Below, piece after piece: positions 26,513 to 35,739 of a stretch of 64,000 bases of DNA. Numbering within the stretch: the first letter of the stretch is position 1; every line of letters starts with the position of its first letter. Source of the DNA: JBCBSS01 sp039819065 (GTDB lineage: Bacteria > Bacteroidota > Bacteroidia > Cytophagales > Cyclobacteriaceae); NCBI GenBank assembly GCA_039819065.1, contig JBCBSS010000016.1, forward strand, positions 12,643 through 76,642, in the 5' to 3' direction. A program made the translations under genes and the position numbers. The notes under the pieces were generated by a model. The model did no database searches. It was given only the letters and a program-made list of their open reading frames with translations, and was not told the DNA's origin.

Positions 26513-26520
26513 TATATTTG
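26513..26520 (+). promoter_or_regulatory. -7 box TATATTTG of the DUF2911 gene
   Basis: An exact TAnnTTTG match 66 nt before the ATG at 26587, leaving a 5' leader of about 60 nt. The nearest TTG at a usable distance ends at 26489, a 23-nt spacer. Confidence 0.5.
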
Positions 26521-26586
26521 GGGTTTTCTTGAGGCCGCTAGGCGTGAGTGCCTATGCATCGAGGAAAATACTAAAGCTGCGTAAAG

Positions 26587-27135
26587 ATGATCAAAAAGGT
26601 TCTAATTGGCCTGGTGGTACTTGTAGTACTGGGTTTCGCCGGTATTTTCGGTTTAAGGATATACACAAAATCCTTCAGCCCAGAAAAAGTAGCTCAATAC
26701 GAAAAGGACGGGCTTTCTATTGTGGTGAATTACTGTAGTCCTCAAAAAAAAGGCAGAGAGATCTTTGGTGATTTAGTGCCGTTCGATCAAGTGTGGCGTA
26801 CCGGTGCAAATGAGCCTACTACAATGAAGCTTAATCAACCTGTTAAGTTTGAAGGCCAACCACTCGATTCTGGAACCTATTCTATCTGGACGATACCAAA
26901 GGAAGACTCCTGGACGATCATATTCAACAGCGACATTCCGGAATGGGGAGTAACTTTCAGCGGCCAGGCACGGCGCGAAGATAGCTTTGATAAATTGATA
27001 GTAGAAGATCTGCCAGTGATCAAAACCAAAGACACGTTCGAAACCTTCTCTATCTTTTTTGAGGAAGTAGGTGATGAAATAGAAATGATCCTCGCTTGGG
27101 ATCAAACGCTGGTAGTTGTACCTATTGAGCGCTAG
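26587..27135 (+). CDS. DUF2911 domain protein, membrane-anchored
   Basis: A 182-residue protein with one N-terminal hydrophobic anchor (about 4-25) and a DUF2911 domain: VVNYCSPQKKGREIFGDLVPFDQVWRTGANEPT, SGTYSIWTIPKEDSWTIIFN and the C-terminal EMILAWDQT. The function of DUF2911 is unknown; the domain is common in Bacteroidota, often secreted. Its stop abuts the stop of the convergent PD40-OmpA gene with no spacing. Confidence 0.85.
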   Translation: MIKKVLIGLVVLVVLGFAGIFGLRIYTKSFSPEKVAQYEKDGLSIVVNYCSPQKKGREIFGDLVPFDQVWRTGANEPTTMKLNQPVKFEGQPLDSGTYSIWTIPKEDSWTIIFNSDIPEWGVTFSGQARREDSFDKLIVEDLPVIKTKDTFETFSIFFEEVGDEIEMILAWDQTLVVVPIER

Positions 27136-28833
27136 CTATTCCAGCACTTTAATTTCTATTCGCCGGTTTTTTGACCTGTTTGCATCAGAGTCATTCTCCA
27201 CCAATTTATGGTTGTCCTTATAGCCCACAGCCACAATGTTCTCAGCGGGAATCCCCCTGCTGACCAAATAGTCTACCACTGCTTGGGCCTGTTTCTGAGT
27301 TCTGTCATTATGATAAGTATATTTTAGCGTATAAGCAGGTTCTGGGCTGCTTTCTATTGCCAAACTATCATAAACTTCTTCTTCTTCATATGCTAAAGAA
27401 TCTGCGTCCAACTCACTTATTTCATTCAGGCTGTCGTACTCTATTACCTCAGGCTCGATAATCAAAGTGTCAATGATGACCTCGGTCAAGTCCGGATCGC
27501 TTTGGATAGAATCCGTTTTGAACTCATCAATGTAAGCAGCAATCTCAAATCTATTATCAGCATAGTTACGCACCATCCTGGTCAACCTTCTCAGTTCGTA
27601 GGTTGATTTATCATCCAGCTCAGCGGTGAATGGTTTGAACTGTATTCCGTCCAGAACAAACTGATCGCCACTATTAACAGTGTTAAGTGTTGCTTCAAAC
27701 TCATCTCTACCGGCAAAACGCATCTCTTCCAACTCATATAGCTTTGAGTAGAATTTGTAGTTGGGGTCTCTGGGCTCTATGGCAAGATCGTAATTCGCAC
27801 CTTCTTTGAGGGTGAGGTTAAAGTCACCCTGATTATCAGTAGCCAGGTTCCAGATGCGTTCTCTGGTATCTAGATTATAAACCCGGATGTATGCCTCCAG
27901 TGGTTCCCCAGTACCAGCATCAACAACCTTTCCTTCGATACGCATCAGCTTTTCTGGCTTGAATTCGTCCGGTATTAAAAGCCCAGCTATCTGTCTGTTC
28001 TTCGCCCCTCGACGATCATAAAACATATAGCGACCTTTAGCTGTAACGGCAATGTATTGTTCGTTTTCTTCTGAATTTATAAAGTCAAGCGGTACAGGAT
28101 CGCTCCAACTGTCCCCTTCTTTTCTGGTCATATACAAATCCAGTCCACCCTTACCTCCGGGTTTAGATGAAGCAAACATCAGTGTTTCACCATCCGCCAT
28201 AATTCTGGGCGTCATGGTATTACCGTCGTTTATATTGGCTGGAAGTTCTACCGCTTCAGTCCATTGCTTGCTATTCCGCTTTCTTTTAGCTACAAAAAGT
28301 TTGCATTGGTCGGCACTGTTCTGGCTCATAGTTTCACAGCGCATAAAATACATGTACTGGCCATCAGGTGATAAAACCGGGCACCCTTCATGTCCATAAG
28401 TATTCAATGGTGTACCGTCATTAGTAGGTTGAGACCAGCCAGTAGATGTCTTGGTGCTGTACCAAATATCATATCCACCGATACCACCGGAGCGTCTGCT
28501 CGTAAAGTACAGTGTCTTCCCATCAAAACTCAGGCTGTAACCCCCTGTGTAGTTCAGTTTAGGGAAGTTGATTGGTTTGGCAATTTCAACAGGGTCATTC
28601 CAGGATGCCGCCGTTTTTTTGGTGGCTTGTACCATCCTAAGCTCCTCAAAATCATTATTGTCATTCAAATAAACCATGAAATTGCCGTCGCCACTCATGT
28701 ATGGTGCATAGTTATTAATGCTCTGGCGATTGATATTGCCTGGTAAAACACGTTCTTTAGCTTGAGAAAAAACAAGCAAAGGGGAGATCACTATGTATAG
28801 AAGCAGAAAATAGTTTTTGTTATTTTGGCTCAT
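27136..28833 (-). CDS. OmpA-family protein with PD40 beta-propeller and CarboxypepD_reg-like domain
   Basis: About 565 residues from the ATG at 28833 (a TTG 33 nt upstream is open but would disrupt the signal peptide ending LVFSQ). Domains in order: PD40/WD40-like propeller blades (about 45-290; e.g. LSFDGKTLYFTSRRSGGIGGYDIW, LSPDGQYMYFMR), a regulatory beta-sandwich (GKVVDAGTGEPLEAYIRV, about 300-360), an acidic linker, and a C-terminal OmpA peptidoglycan-binding domain ending NDSDANRSKNRRIEIKVLE. This architecture anchors outer-membrane complexes to peptidoglycan in Bacteroidota. Confidence 0.9.
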   Translation of the reverse strand: MSQNNKNYFLLLYIVISPLLVFSQAKERVLPGNINRQSINNYAPYMSGDGNFMVYLNDNNDFEELRMVQATKKTAASWNDPVEIAKPINFPKLNYTGGYSLSFDGKTLYFTSRRSGGIGGYDIWYSTKTSTGWSQPTNDGTPLNTYGHEGCPVLSPDGQYMYFMRCETMSQNSADQCKLFVAKRKRNSKQWTEAVELPANINDGNTMTPRIMADGETLMFASSKPGGKGGLDLYMTRKEGDSWSDPVPLDFINSEENEQYIAVTAKGRYMFYDRRGAKNRQIAGLLIPDEFKPEKLMRIEGKVVDAGTGEPLEAYIRVYNLDTRERIWNLATDNQGDFNLTLKEGANYDLAIEPRDPNYKFYSKLYELEEMRFAGRDEFEATLNTVNSGDQFVLDGIQFKPFTAELDDKSTYELRRLTRMVRNYADNRFEIAAYIDEFKTDSIQSDPDLTEVIIDTLIIEPEVIEYDSLNEISELDADSLAYEEEEVYDSLAIESSPEPAYTLKYTYHNDRTQKQAQAVVDYLVSRGIPAENIVAVGYKDNHKLVENDSDANRSKNRRIEIKVLE

Positions 28834-28995
28834 CTTAGTTGATGTTAAAAATCGAAGTTTGGCCAATGCCAGTTAGTTAAAAAAATCTTCTTACAAATTC
28901 TTAAATTGTGCTTAGTATTCAAAATAAATAATTTAGAAGGCCTTTGAAACTGTTTTCGCTAAAAACCCCCTTCCGCAGCTAAGTAAACAAACACC

Positions 28996-31900
28996 ATGCT
29001 AATTAAAAGATTGTTTTCCATTCTCTTTTGCATAGGCAGCTCTCTGAGCGCTCTAGGCCAAGATGTAGAAACCGTAGTGCAACAAGGTCATTATGAGTCT
29101 ATCAAGGGACTTGCTTTCAGTGCTGATGGGCGCTTCTTGTTGACAGGTAGCCGCGATAAAACAGCTAAGCTCTGGGACATCGAAACAGGCTGGGAAATAA
29201 GGACTTTCATCGGGCACACTTCTACCATCAATCACATCGCACTAACGCCGGATCAAAAGTATTTCCTGACTAGTAATGCCGATTATACAGCCAAGCTTTG
29301 GGACATCGCTAGCGGTGATGTAGTGCGCACCTTGGCCGGTCATGATGATCTGCTTACTACCGTTGATATCAGTCCAGATGGAAAATTAGCCGTGACAGCG
29401 GGATTTAATACTTATGCTAAGATATGGGACTTACCCACCGGAGAGACACTGAAAGAGTTCAAGGTAAACCCAGAAAAAGGGCTTGGTTTTGGGGTAAATG
29501 CCAAATTCAGCCCTGATGGCAAGTGGATTGCTTTTGGTAATGACAATCGAACCGTGACTATATATGACCTGGAAAGTGAGGAGCTGGTTTATGAATTCAA
29601 ACGCGAGGAAGGCTGGTGCGGTGGATGTGCTACCTATATCGAATTCAGTAGTGATGGGTCGTGGCTATTATTTGGCAGTAATAATGGTGCATTCAAAACG
29701 TGGAATTTAAAAACGGGCAAGGAGGATAAAGTATTTGTAGCCGAATGGGATGAATTCCGTGCTATTGACATCAGTCATGATGATAGTCTGATCATGCTGG
29801 CCGGTGAGGATTCAGTGAAAGTATGGAATTACGCTTCCGGCGATCTCGTGCTTAATCTAGGCGGTATCCATGAAGAGCCAATTAATGAAGCTGCTTTAAG
29901 TCCTGATGGACGTTTCATAGCTACTGCCAGTGACGATCGTACGGTGAAGCTATTGGATTTGAAAACTGGAGAAGAAGTCAAAACGCTTCAAGGTTATTTG
30001 AATTTGAGGGATAGAGGCGGCCTTAACTATGATGCTAACTCCAGATGGGAATATTATATCAAGAAATACACCGATCTGCGCAATGAGATTAAAATAAGCC
30101 CGGATGGCAAACACATGCTCAAAGGTAAAATTGGTAATATCCTACGTATGTGGGAGCTAGCATCCGGTAACATAGTACAGGAATTCTATGGACATGAAAA
30201 AGCCGTATTGTGCTACGAGTTCTCGAAAGACGGCAAGCAGATCGTAACCGGCAGTGCAGACAACACAGCTAAGCTTTGGGATGCAGCCTCCGGTGAGTTG
30301 ATCAGGACATTTGAAGGGCATAGAGAGCTTGTTTTCTCAATTGACATTAGCCCCGATGGGAAACAGTTGCTCACAGGAAGTTGGGATGGTACCGCTAAAA
30401 TCTGGGACATTGAAACTGGTGAACTGATTGACACTTTCAGATTCAAAGACGGGTCTCCATATGCGCTATCCTTTTCATCTAATGGGCTCTATATCTTCAC
30501 TGGGCTGTTGGACAAGACTTTCAAAATGTGGGAGATCGATACCAAGCGAGAAGTACGGGATTTCATCGGTCATAGTGACAACGTTCCGGAATTCGATTTT
30601 CATCCCTCATTAAGCCAGGTAGCCTCTGTATCCTGGGATGGCAAAATTAAAATATGGGAAATCGCTACTGGCTTACAGACCATGAAGTTGACCAATCACA
30701 AAGGACCTGTACACACCATACAATACGACCAGAGCGGAAAGTATCTGGCTACCGGAGGCGATGATCGGGTAGTCAGGCTGTGGGATGCTTATACCGGTAA
30801 GGAGGTGAAATCATTTGAAGGGCATACCAGTCCGGTTATATCCGTCCATTTTACACCTGACAGCAAATACCTTGTGAGTGCAAGCCGCGATGACGTGATC
30901 AAAATATGGGACTTGCAGAGTGGCAAAGAGCTTTTTAGTCATATCTCTATTGGGGAGCGGGATTGGATGGTGCAAAATGCCAAGGGATACTTCAATGCTA
31001 CTGAAGGCGCTCGTAATGCCATCGTTTTTGTGAAAGGGCTCGATAGTTATGGTGTCAACCAGTTTTTCGAAGAATTCTACCAGCCAGAATTACTGAAGGA
31101 TGTGTTTGGCAATAAAAACCAGCTTGACAACAAAATCAACCTGTTAGATAAAATCAGGTCTTCTCCACCGCCTCAAATTGAAATTCTATCACCTACAGCA
31201 GGAGAAGAAGCCAATCATGCCAAAGCGGAGCTTTTTATAAAAGTCACCAACGCTGGAGGCGATGTAGACGAAATTAAAGTACTGCATAACGGAAAACGCT
31301 TAGACATTGATGATTCAGATGTCTTTGCCAAATTAAAGTCAGGTAAATCGGTGTTTAGGGTGTACGATCTAGAGCTAGTACCTGGCAGAAATAGCATCGA
31401 AGTATCGGCTTTCAGTAAGGGCAGGGTAGAATCTAAGCCCGTTAAGACTACCGTGAAGTATGGCGAGTCTGAGCCGAAGGAGCCTAAATTATACGTATTA
31501 GCTGTGGGTATTAATGAATACGTCAACCCGCAACTCAACCTCAACTATGCCAAAGCGGATGCTTCGGGTTTCTCCGAATTAGTAGCGTCTAAAAGTAAAG
31601 GTTTGTTTGAAGACATAGAGGTGGTGAGAATATATGACAAGGAAGCCACCAAGGAGAATATCTTTTTCAAGCTGGAGCAGCTTACGCAGAAAATCAAACC
31701 GGAGGATGTCTTCTTTTTCTATTTTGCCGGACATGGCAGCATGGTGGATGAGACGTTCTACTTTATACCTACCGAGAATGTCAGGCTATACGCTTCGGAC
31801 AAGCTCAGAAAGACAGCTATCAACGCAGAAGAACTACAGCGCAAATTCAAACGCATATCGGCGCTAAAGCAGCTGGTCGTAATTGATGCCTGCCAATCAG

Positions 31901-32238
31901 GTGGCTCGGTAGAACTATTGGCACAGCGCGGCGCGGTGGAAGAGAAGGCCTTGGCACAACTCTCTAGAAGTGCCGGTGTACACGTTTTATCCTCCGCCGG
32001 CAGCGAGCAGTTTGCCAGTGAGTTCAAAGAGCTTGGTCATGGGATTTTCACCTATGTATTGCTGGAAGGCCTCAACGGCAAAGCCGATGGCAGCCCAAAA
32101 GATGGAAAGGTCACTATCTACGAGCTTAAGTCTTATCTTGACGATCAAGTCCCTGAGTTTTCTAAGAAGTTCAAAGGCAAACTCCAGTTTCCGTATACCT
32201 TTTCAAGAGGGCATGACTTTCCTTTAGTATTGGATTAG
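28996..32238 (+). CDS. WD40-repeat protein fused to a C-terminal caspase-like (C14) peptidase domain
   Basis: A 1080-residue secreted protein with a signal peptide (about 1-22) and about 14 WD40 repeats (30-655, with endings such as KLWDIETG, KIWDLPTG and RLWDAYTG), then a spacer with an Ig-like segment (about 720-830) and a caspase domain (about 830-1080). Catalytic residues are present: H913 in FAGHGS and C966 in IDACQSGG. The signal peptide implies periplasmic or surface location, unlike cytosolic orthocaspases. Propeller binding may control the peptidase (inference). Target unknown. Confidence 0.88.
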   Translation: MLIKRLFSILFCIGSSLSALGQDVETVVQQGHYESIKGLAFSADGRFLLTGSRDKTAKLWDIETGWEIRTFIGHTSTINHIALTPDQKYFLTSNADYTAKLWDIASGDVVRTLAGHDDLLTTVDISPDGKLAVTAGFNTYAKIWDLPTGETLKEFKVNPEKGLGFGVNAKFSPDGKWIAFGNDNRTVTIYDLESEELVYEFKREEGWCGGCATYIEFSSDGSWLLFGSNNGAFKTWNLKTGKEDKVFVAEWDEFRAIDISHDDSLIMLAGEDSVKVWNYASGDLVLNLGGIHEEPINEAALSPDGRFIATASDDRTVKLLDLKTGEEVKTLQGYLNLRDRGGLNYDANSRWEYYIKKYTDLRNEIKISPDGKHMLKGKIGNILRMWELASGNIVQEFYGHEKAVLCYEFSKDGKQIVTGSADNTAKLWDAASGELIRTFEGHRELVFSIDISPDGKQLLTGSWDGTAKIWDIETGELIDTFRFKDGSPYALSFSSNGLYIFTGLLDKTFKMWEIDTKREVRDFIGHSDNVPEFDFHPSLSQVASVSWDGKIKIWEIATGLQTMKLTNHKGPVHTIQYDQSGKYLATGGDDRVVRLWDAYTGKEVKSFEGHTSPVISVHFTPDSKYLVSASRDDVIKIWDLQSGKELFSHISIGERDWMVQNAKGYFNATEGARNAIVFVKGLDSYGVNQFFEEFYQPELLKDVFGNKNQLDNKINLLDKIRSSPPPQIEILSPTAGEEANHAKAELFIKVTNAGGDVDEIKVLHNGKRLDIDDSDVFAKLKSGKSVFRVYDLELVPGRNSIEVSAFSKGRVESKPVKTTVKYGESEPKEPKLYVLAVGINEYVNPQLNLNYAKADASGFSELVASKSKGLFEDIEVVRIYDKEATKENIFFKLEQLTQKIKPEDVFFFYFAGHGSMVDETFYFIPTENVRLYASDKLRKTAINAEELQRKFKRISALKQLVVIDACQSGGSVELLAQRGAVEEKALAQLSRSAGVHVLSSAGSEQFASEFKELGHGIFTYVLLEGLNGKADGSPKDGKVTIYELKSYLDDQVPEFSKKFKGKLQFPYTFSRGHDFPLVLD

Positions 32239-32244
32239 GGCGAT

Positions 32245-32310
32245 GGTTGGTTGGGGCGTTTTCTGTGAAAAACGTCCAAAATTGCTTATATTGATTTAGA
32301 CCAACCAACC
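32245..32310 (+). other. Nested inverted repeats forming a long stem-loop before the DUF4199-like gene
   Basis: Outer arms GGTTGGTTGG (32245-32254) and CCAACCAACC (32301-32310) pair perfectly. An inner hairpin pairs 32254-32262 (GGGCGTTTT) with 32269-32277 (AAAACGTCC), with one G-U. Only 5 nt separate the outer stem from the ATG at 32316, so the start region would be at the base of the structure. The inner hairpin could also serve as a weak terminator for the caspase gene. Confidence 0.5.
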
Positions 32311-32315
32311 GAAAA

Positions 32316-32768
32316 ATGAATGTCGCCATCCCCAAAACCATCGAAAAAACTGCGGAGAAGTATGGGCTTCTGATTGCCGCAGGGTTGACACTATTCTTCT
32401 TGATCATGAAATGGTCAGGTTTGGCTCATGTGATTGAGCTTAGAGCGCTTAACTTTTTCATTCTAGCCGGAGGGATATACCTTTCGTTAAAAGAGTTCAA
32501 AAGAGCCAATGGCAGTTCTTTCACTTACTTGAAGGGGCTTGGGCTCGGGGTGCTCACTTCCATCATAGGATGCGTAGGCTTTGGATTGATCATATTCATT
32601 TATGTCCAGTTCATTGACCCGGCCTTCATGCAAGCTTTAATTGAGAACGAAGCGATGGGACGGTTCTTGAACCCTTACATCGTGGCTGTGGCCGTAGCAG
32701 TCGAAGGCATAGGCTCAGGTATGATCCTGGCTTTCATTTTGATGAACTACATGGATACCCAGCATTAG
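32316..32768 (+). CDS. DUF4199-like four-TM membrane protein
   Basis: A 150-residue integral membrane protein with four hydrophobic segments (about 17-35, 43-58, 72-97, 118-145). FFILAGGIYLSLKEFKRANGSSFTYLKGLGLGVLTS and the terminal EGIGSGMILAFILMNYMD resemble DUF4199, a Bacteroidota family without known function. It has an unusual structured leader. The call rests on pattern similarity only. Confidence 0.6.
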   Translation: MNVAIPKTIEKTAEKYGLLIAAGLTLFFLIMKWSGLAHVIELRALNFFILAGGIYLSLKEFKRANGSSFTYLKGLGLGVLTSIIGCVGFGLIIFIYVQFIDPAFMQALIENEAMGRFLNPYIVAVAVAVEGIGSGMILAFILMNYMDTQH

Positions 32769-32837
32769 GATCTTTGTTGTTCTGACAACACCTTTTAAGC
32801 GGTTCTTTCTATCTTTGCAGCGCAACTAATTAGCGCT

Positions 32838-33593
32838 ATGGAATTATTTTTTCGCGAAACCGGAGAGGGAGAACCGCTTATTATTCTTCACGGTGTCTTC
32901 GGTTCTTCTGATAATTGGCTTTCTATCGCCAAAATACTCGGAGAACATCACAAAATCTACCTGCTCGATCAACGCAATCACGGCCAATCCCCGCACAGTG
33001 ATGAGTTCACTTATGAAGCGATGGCGAACGATTTGAATTTGTTCATCGACCAACATGGTATAGAAAATCCAATTATCATGGGGCACTCTATGGGCGGCAA
33101 GGTCGCTATGCGGTTTGCCATGGATTTTCCAGATAAGCTTCAAAAACTAATAGTAGTAGATATTGCTCCCAAGTCTTATCCAGTGCATCATGATGCCATT
33201 CTTGATGGTCTTTGTGCCCTTGACTTGAGCGAGCTCAAATCTAGAAACGATGCGGATGAGCAGCTTTCCAAGTTTGTTCATTTCCAGGTGACCAGGCAGT
33301 TTCTGCTCAAAAACCTGACCCGCAGCCCTGAAGGGTTTAAGTGGAAAATAAACCTGCCTGTAATCAAAAGGGATATAGATAAGATTGGAGAGGGGTTAGA
33401 CGAAAAGGCTCGTTTTGACAAACCGACACTTTTCATCAGAGGCCTTGAATCAGATTACGTGCTGGATGAAGATATTCCATTGATAGAGCAGATGTTTACC
33501 AACCAAGAATTGGTAAGCATAGAAGGCGCTGGTCACTGGGTACACGCTGAAAAACCTCAGCAAATCATTGATGCCATCACTCAGTTTACCTAA
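32838..33593 (+). CDS. Alpha/beta-fold hydrolase (YbfF-like esterase)
   Basis: A 251-residue hydrolase with oxyanion segment LHGVFGSSDNW, nucleophile elbow GHSMGG (S84), an acid residue in RGLESDYV and catalytic His in AGHWVHAEKP. DQRNHGQSPHSDEFTYEAMA is typical of the YbfF/ABHD11 group of short-chain esterases and thioesterases. Its TAA overlaps the ATG of the next gene (TAATG), so the pair is translationally coupled. Confidence 0.87.
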   Translation: MELFFRETGEGEPLIILHGVFGSSDNWLSIAKILGEHHKIYLLDQRNHGQSPHSDEFTYEAMANDLNLFIDQHGIENPIIMGHSMGGKVAMRFAMDFPDKLQKLIVVDIAPKSYPVHHDAILDGLCALDLSELKSRNDADEQLSKFVHFQVTRQFLLKNLTRSPEGFKWKINLPVIKRDIDKIGEGLDEKARFDKPTLFIRGLESDYVLDEDIPLIEQMFTNQELVSIEGAGHWVHAEKPQQIIDAITQFT

Positions 33594-34309
33594 TGGGCAA
33601 CTCAAAGGGATGTATTTACCTGATTCCAATTGTAATAGCTGAAAGCACAGAGGCATCAGTAATACCTCCCTATGTAAAGCCGGCCATTGAGAAAATAGAT
33701 TACTATTTGGCTGAGAATGTGCGCACGGCTAGAAGGTATTTCAGTAAGTTGAAGATTGGCAAACCTATAGAAAGCATTCAATTTGAAGTGCTTGACAAAA
33801 AAACGGACGAAACCAATATCCGCGCACTGCTTAACCCGGTATTTAACGGGCAGGATGTCGGCATAATTTCCGAATCAGGCTGCCCGGGCATAGCAGACCC
33901 TGGCGCCATGGCAGTTGATTTCGCGCATAAAAACGACATAGTTATAAAGCCATTGGTCGGGCCATCGTCCATTCTGTTGGCTCTTATCGGATCGGGCCTA
34001 AGTGGTCAGCATTTCGCCTTTCATGGGTATCTACCGATCGATAAGGTGAGCCGAACCAAGACCATCAACGAATTGGAAACGCAATCGAAGCGTAAAGACC
34101 AAACTCAGATATTCATTGAGACGCCTTACCGAAATGATCAGCTTTTCTCGGCTTTGTTGTCCGAATGCCGGAATGCTACCAGAATTTGTGTAGCCAAGGA
34201 TCTAACTGGTGCAACAGAATTGATACAAACCAAAACAGTAGCACAATGGCGGCGCAAGCCCATCCAGATCGGTAAAGTGCCTACAGTATTCTTATTACAT
34301 GCGAGTTAG
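33593..34309 (+). CDS. RsmI-like SAM-dependent methyltransferase (tetrapyrrole methylase fold)
   Basis: A 238-residue protein resembling RsmI, the 16S rRNA C1402 ribose 2'-O-methyltransferase: GIISESGCPGIADPG (glycine-rich loop), PLVGPSSILLALIGSGLSGQHFAFHGYLP and IFIETPYRN. It is shorter than E. coli RsmI (about 286 residues) and its N-terminus (IYLIPIVIAES) departs from the classical family; such short versions occur in Bacteroidota with unassigned substrate. Overlaps the preceding hydrolase by 1 nt. Confidence 0.8.
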   Translation: MGNSKGCIYLIPIVIAESTEASVIPPYVKPAIEKIDYYLAENVRTARRYFSKLKIGKPIESIQFEVLDKKTDETNIRALLNPVFNGQDVGIISESGCPGIADPGAMAVDFAHKNDIVIKPLVGPSSILLALIGSGLSGQHFAFHGYLPIDKVSRTKTINELETQSKRKDQTQIFIETPYRNDQLFSALLSECRNATRICVAKDLTGATELIQTKTVAQWRRKPIQIGKVPTVFLLHAS

Positions 34310-34343
34310 CATAACGCACTCATAACTAAGCAACTAATAATCC

Positions 34344-34380
34344 TTTAGATTTTATTTTATTTTGGATTAATCTAAATTTG
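34344..34380 (+). promoter_or_regulatory. metK promoter region: -7 box with flanking inverted repeat
   Basis: TAAATTTG (34373-34380) matches TAnnTTTG, 36 nt before the metK ATG. TTTAGATT (34344-34351) and AATCTAAA (34369-34376) form a perfect 8-bp dyad with a 17-nt spacer, the right arm overlapping the -7 box. No SAM-riboswitch fold was recognised. Confidence 0.45.
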
Positions 34381-34416
34381 GACGCTCAATTGATAAACAT
34401 TAAAATTCAATAACTT

Positions 34417-35670
34417 ATGCCATATCTTTTCACCTCCGAATCAGTTTCGGAAGGCCACCCTGATAAGATCGCCGATCAGATTTCAGATGCTTTAATCGAT
34501 AATTTCTTAGCTTTTGATAAAGATTCCAAAGTAGCCTGTGAAACATTAGTAACTACCGGGCTTACTGTACTCAGTGGAGAAGTTAAATCTAAGGCTTACT
34601 TAGACGTACAACAAATAGCCCGTGATGTGATCAACAGAATTGGTTACACCAAGGGAGAATATATGTTTGATGGTAACTCATGTGGTGTTATCTCAACTAT
34701 TCACGAGCAATCACCTGACATCAATATGGGTGTAGAACGCGCTAGCCCAGAGGAACAGGGTGCTGGTGACCAAGGTATGATGTTCGGCTATGCGTCGAAA
34801 GAGACTGACAACTATATGCCTTTGGCACTCGATCTGGCGCATAAACTACTAATCGAACTAGCAAAAATCAGAAGGGAAAATAGTGATATTAATTACTTAA
34901 GACCTGACGCTAAGTCACAGGTAACTATCGAGTATTCTGATGATAACAAACCTCAAAGAATAGATACCATCGTAATATCTACTCAACATGACGAGTTTGG
35001 CGAAGAGCAGGCTATGCTTGATAAGATTCAGGAAGACATGATCAACATTGTCATTCCAAGAGTGAAGGCTCAACTTAAAGCAGATGTTCAAGCCCTTTTC
35101 AATGATCAGATTACCTACCACATTAACCCTACCGGTAAGTTTGTGATTGGCGGGCCTCACGGTGACGCCGGATTAACAGGCAGAAAAATTATTGTGGATA
35201 CTTATGGAGGTAAAGGTGCACACGGTGGTGGCGCATTTTCTGGTAAAGACCCTTCGAAGGTAGATAGATCGGCGGCTTATGCCACAAGGCACATTGCTAA
35301 AAACATGGTTGCGGCGGGTGTTGCTGACGAAATTCTGGTACAAGTATCCTACGCTATCGGAGTTGCTAAACCAATGGGTATCTTCGTGAACACTTATGGT
35401 ACAGCTAAGGTCGGTCTTAACGACGGCGCTATCGCTGCGAAAATTGCGGAAATATTCGATATGAGACCGTATGCTATTGAGGAACGCTTAAAGCTCAGAA
35501 CTCCTATTTATTCTGATTCTGCCGCTTATGGCCATATGGGAAGAACACCTCAACAGAAAACAGTTACTTTCAAGGATCCTACCGGCAATCAGGTGACTCA
35601 TGAAGTAGAGACTTTCACTTGGGAAAAGCTTGACTATGTTGATAAAGTGAAAAGCGCATTTAGCTTATAG
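34417..35670 (+). CDS. metK: S-adenosylmethionine synthetase
   Basis: A 417-residue enzyme making SAM from methionine and ATP. Signatures include SVSEGHPDKIADQISDA at the N-terminus, the GAGDQGMMFGYA hexapeptide region, GPHGDAGLTGRKI and GGKGAHGGGAFSGKD. Length is slightly above E. coli MetK (384), as usual in Bacteroidota. A bidirectional terminator at 35687-35718 separates it from the convergent thioredoxin gene. It would supply SAM to the methyltransferases here and elsewhere. Confidence 0.97.
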   Translation: MPYLFTSESVSEGHPDKIADQISDALIDNFLAFDKDSKVACETLVTTGLTVLSGEVKSKAYLDVQQIARDVINRIGYTKGEYMFDGNSCGVISTIHEQSPDINMGVERASPEEQGAGDQGMMFGYASKETDNYMPLALDLAHKLLIELAKIRRENSDINYLRPDAKSQVTIEYSDDNKPQRIDTIVISTQHDEFGEEQAMLDKIQEDMINIVIPRVKAQLKADVQALFNDQITYHINPTGKFVIGGPHGDAGLTGRKIIVDTYGGKGAHGGGAFSGKDPSKVDRSAAYATRHIAKNMVAAGVADEILVQVSYAIGVAKPMGIFVNTYGTAKVGLNDGAIAAKIAEIFDMRPYAIEERLKLRTPIYSDSAAYGHMGRTPQQKTVTFKDPTGNQVTHEVETFTWEKLDYVDKVKSAFSL

Positions 35671-35686
35671 CCAAAATAAAGAGCAT

Positions 35687-35718
35687 AAAAAAAGCGAGGC
35701 TCTCACCTCGCTTTTTTT
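35687..35718. terminator. Bidirectional terminator between metK and the thioredoxin-family gene
   Basis: A 13-bp perfect stem: seven A then GCGAGG (35687-35699) against CCTCGC then seven T (35706-35718), with a 6-nt loop. The flanking A and T runs give a U-tract in both directions. Confidence 0.88.
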
Positions 35719-35739
35719 ATGTCTTAAGCTTATTAACCG

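Noticed and set aside
34310..34416. SAM riboswitch before metK
   Set aside because: The leader is too short and AT-rich, and no SAM-I/II type conserved core was visible; only a -7 box and a small dyad.
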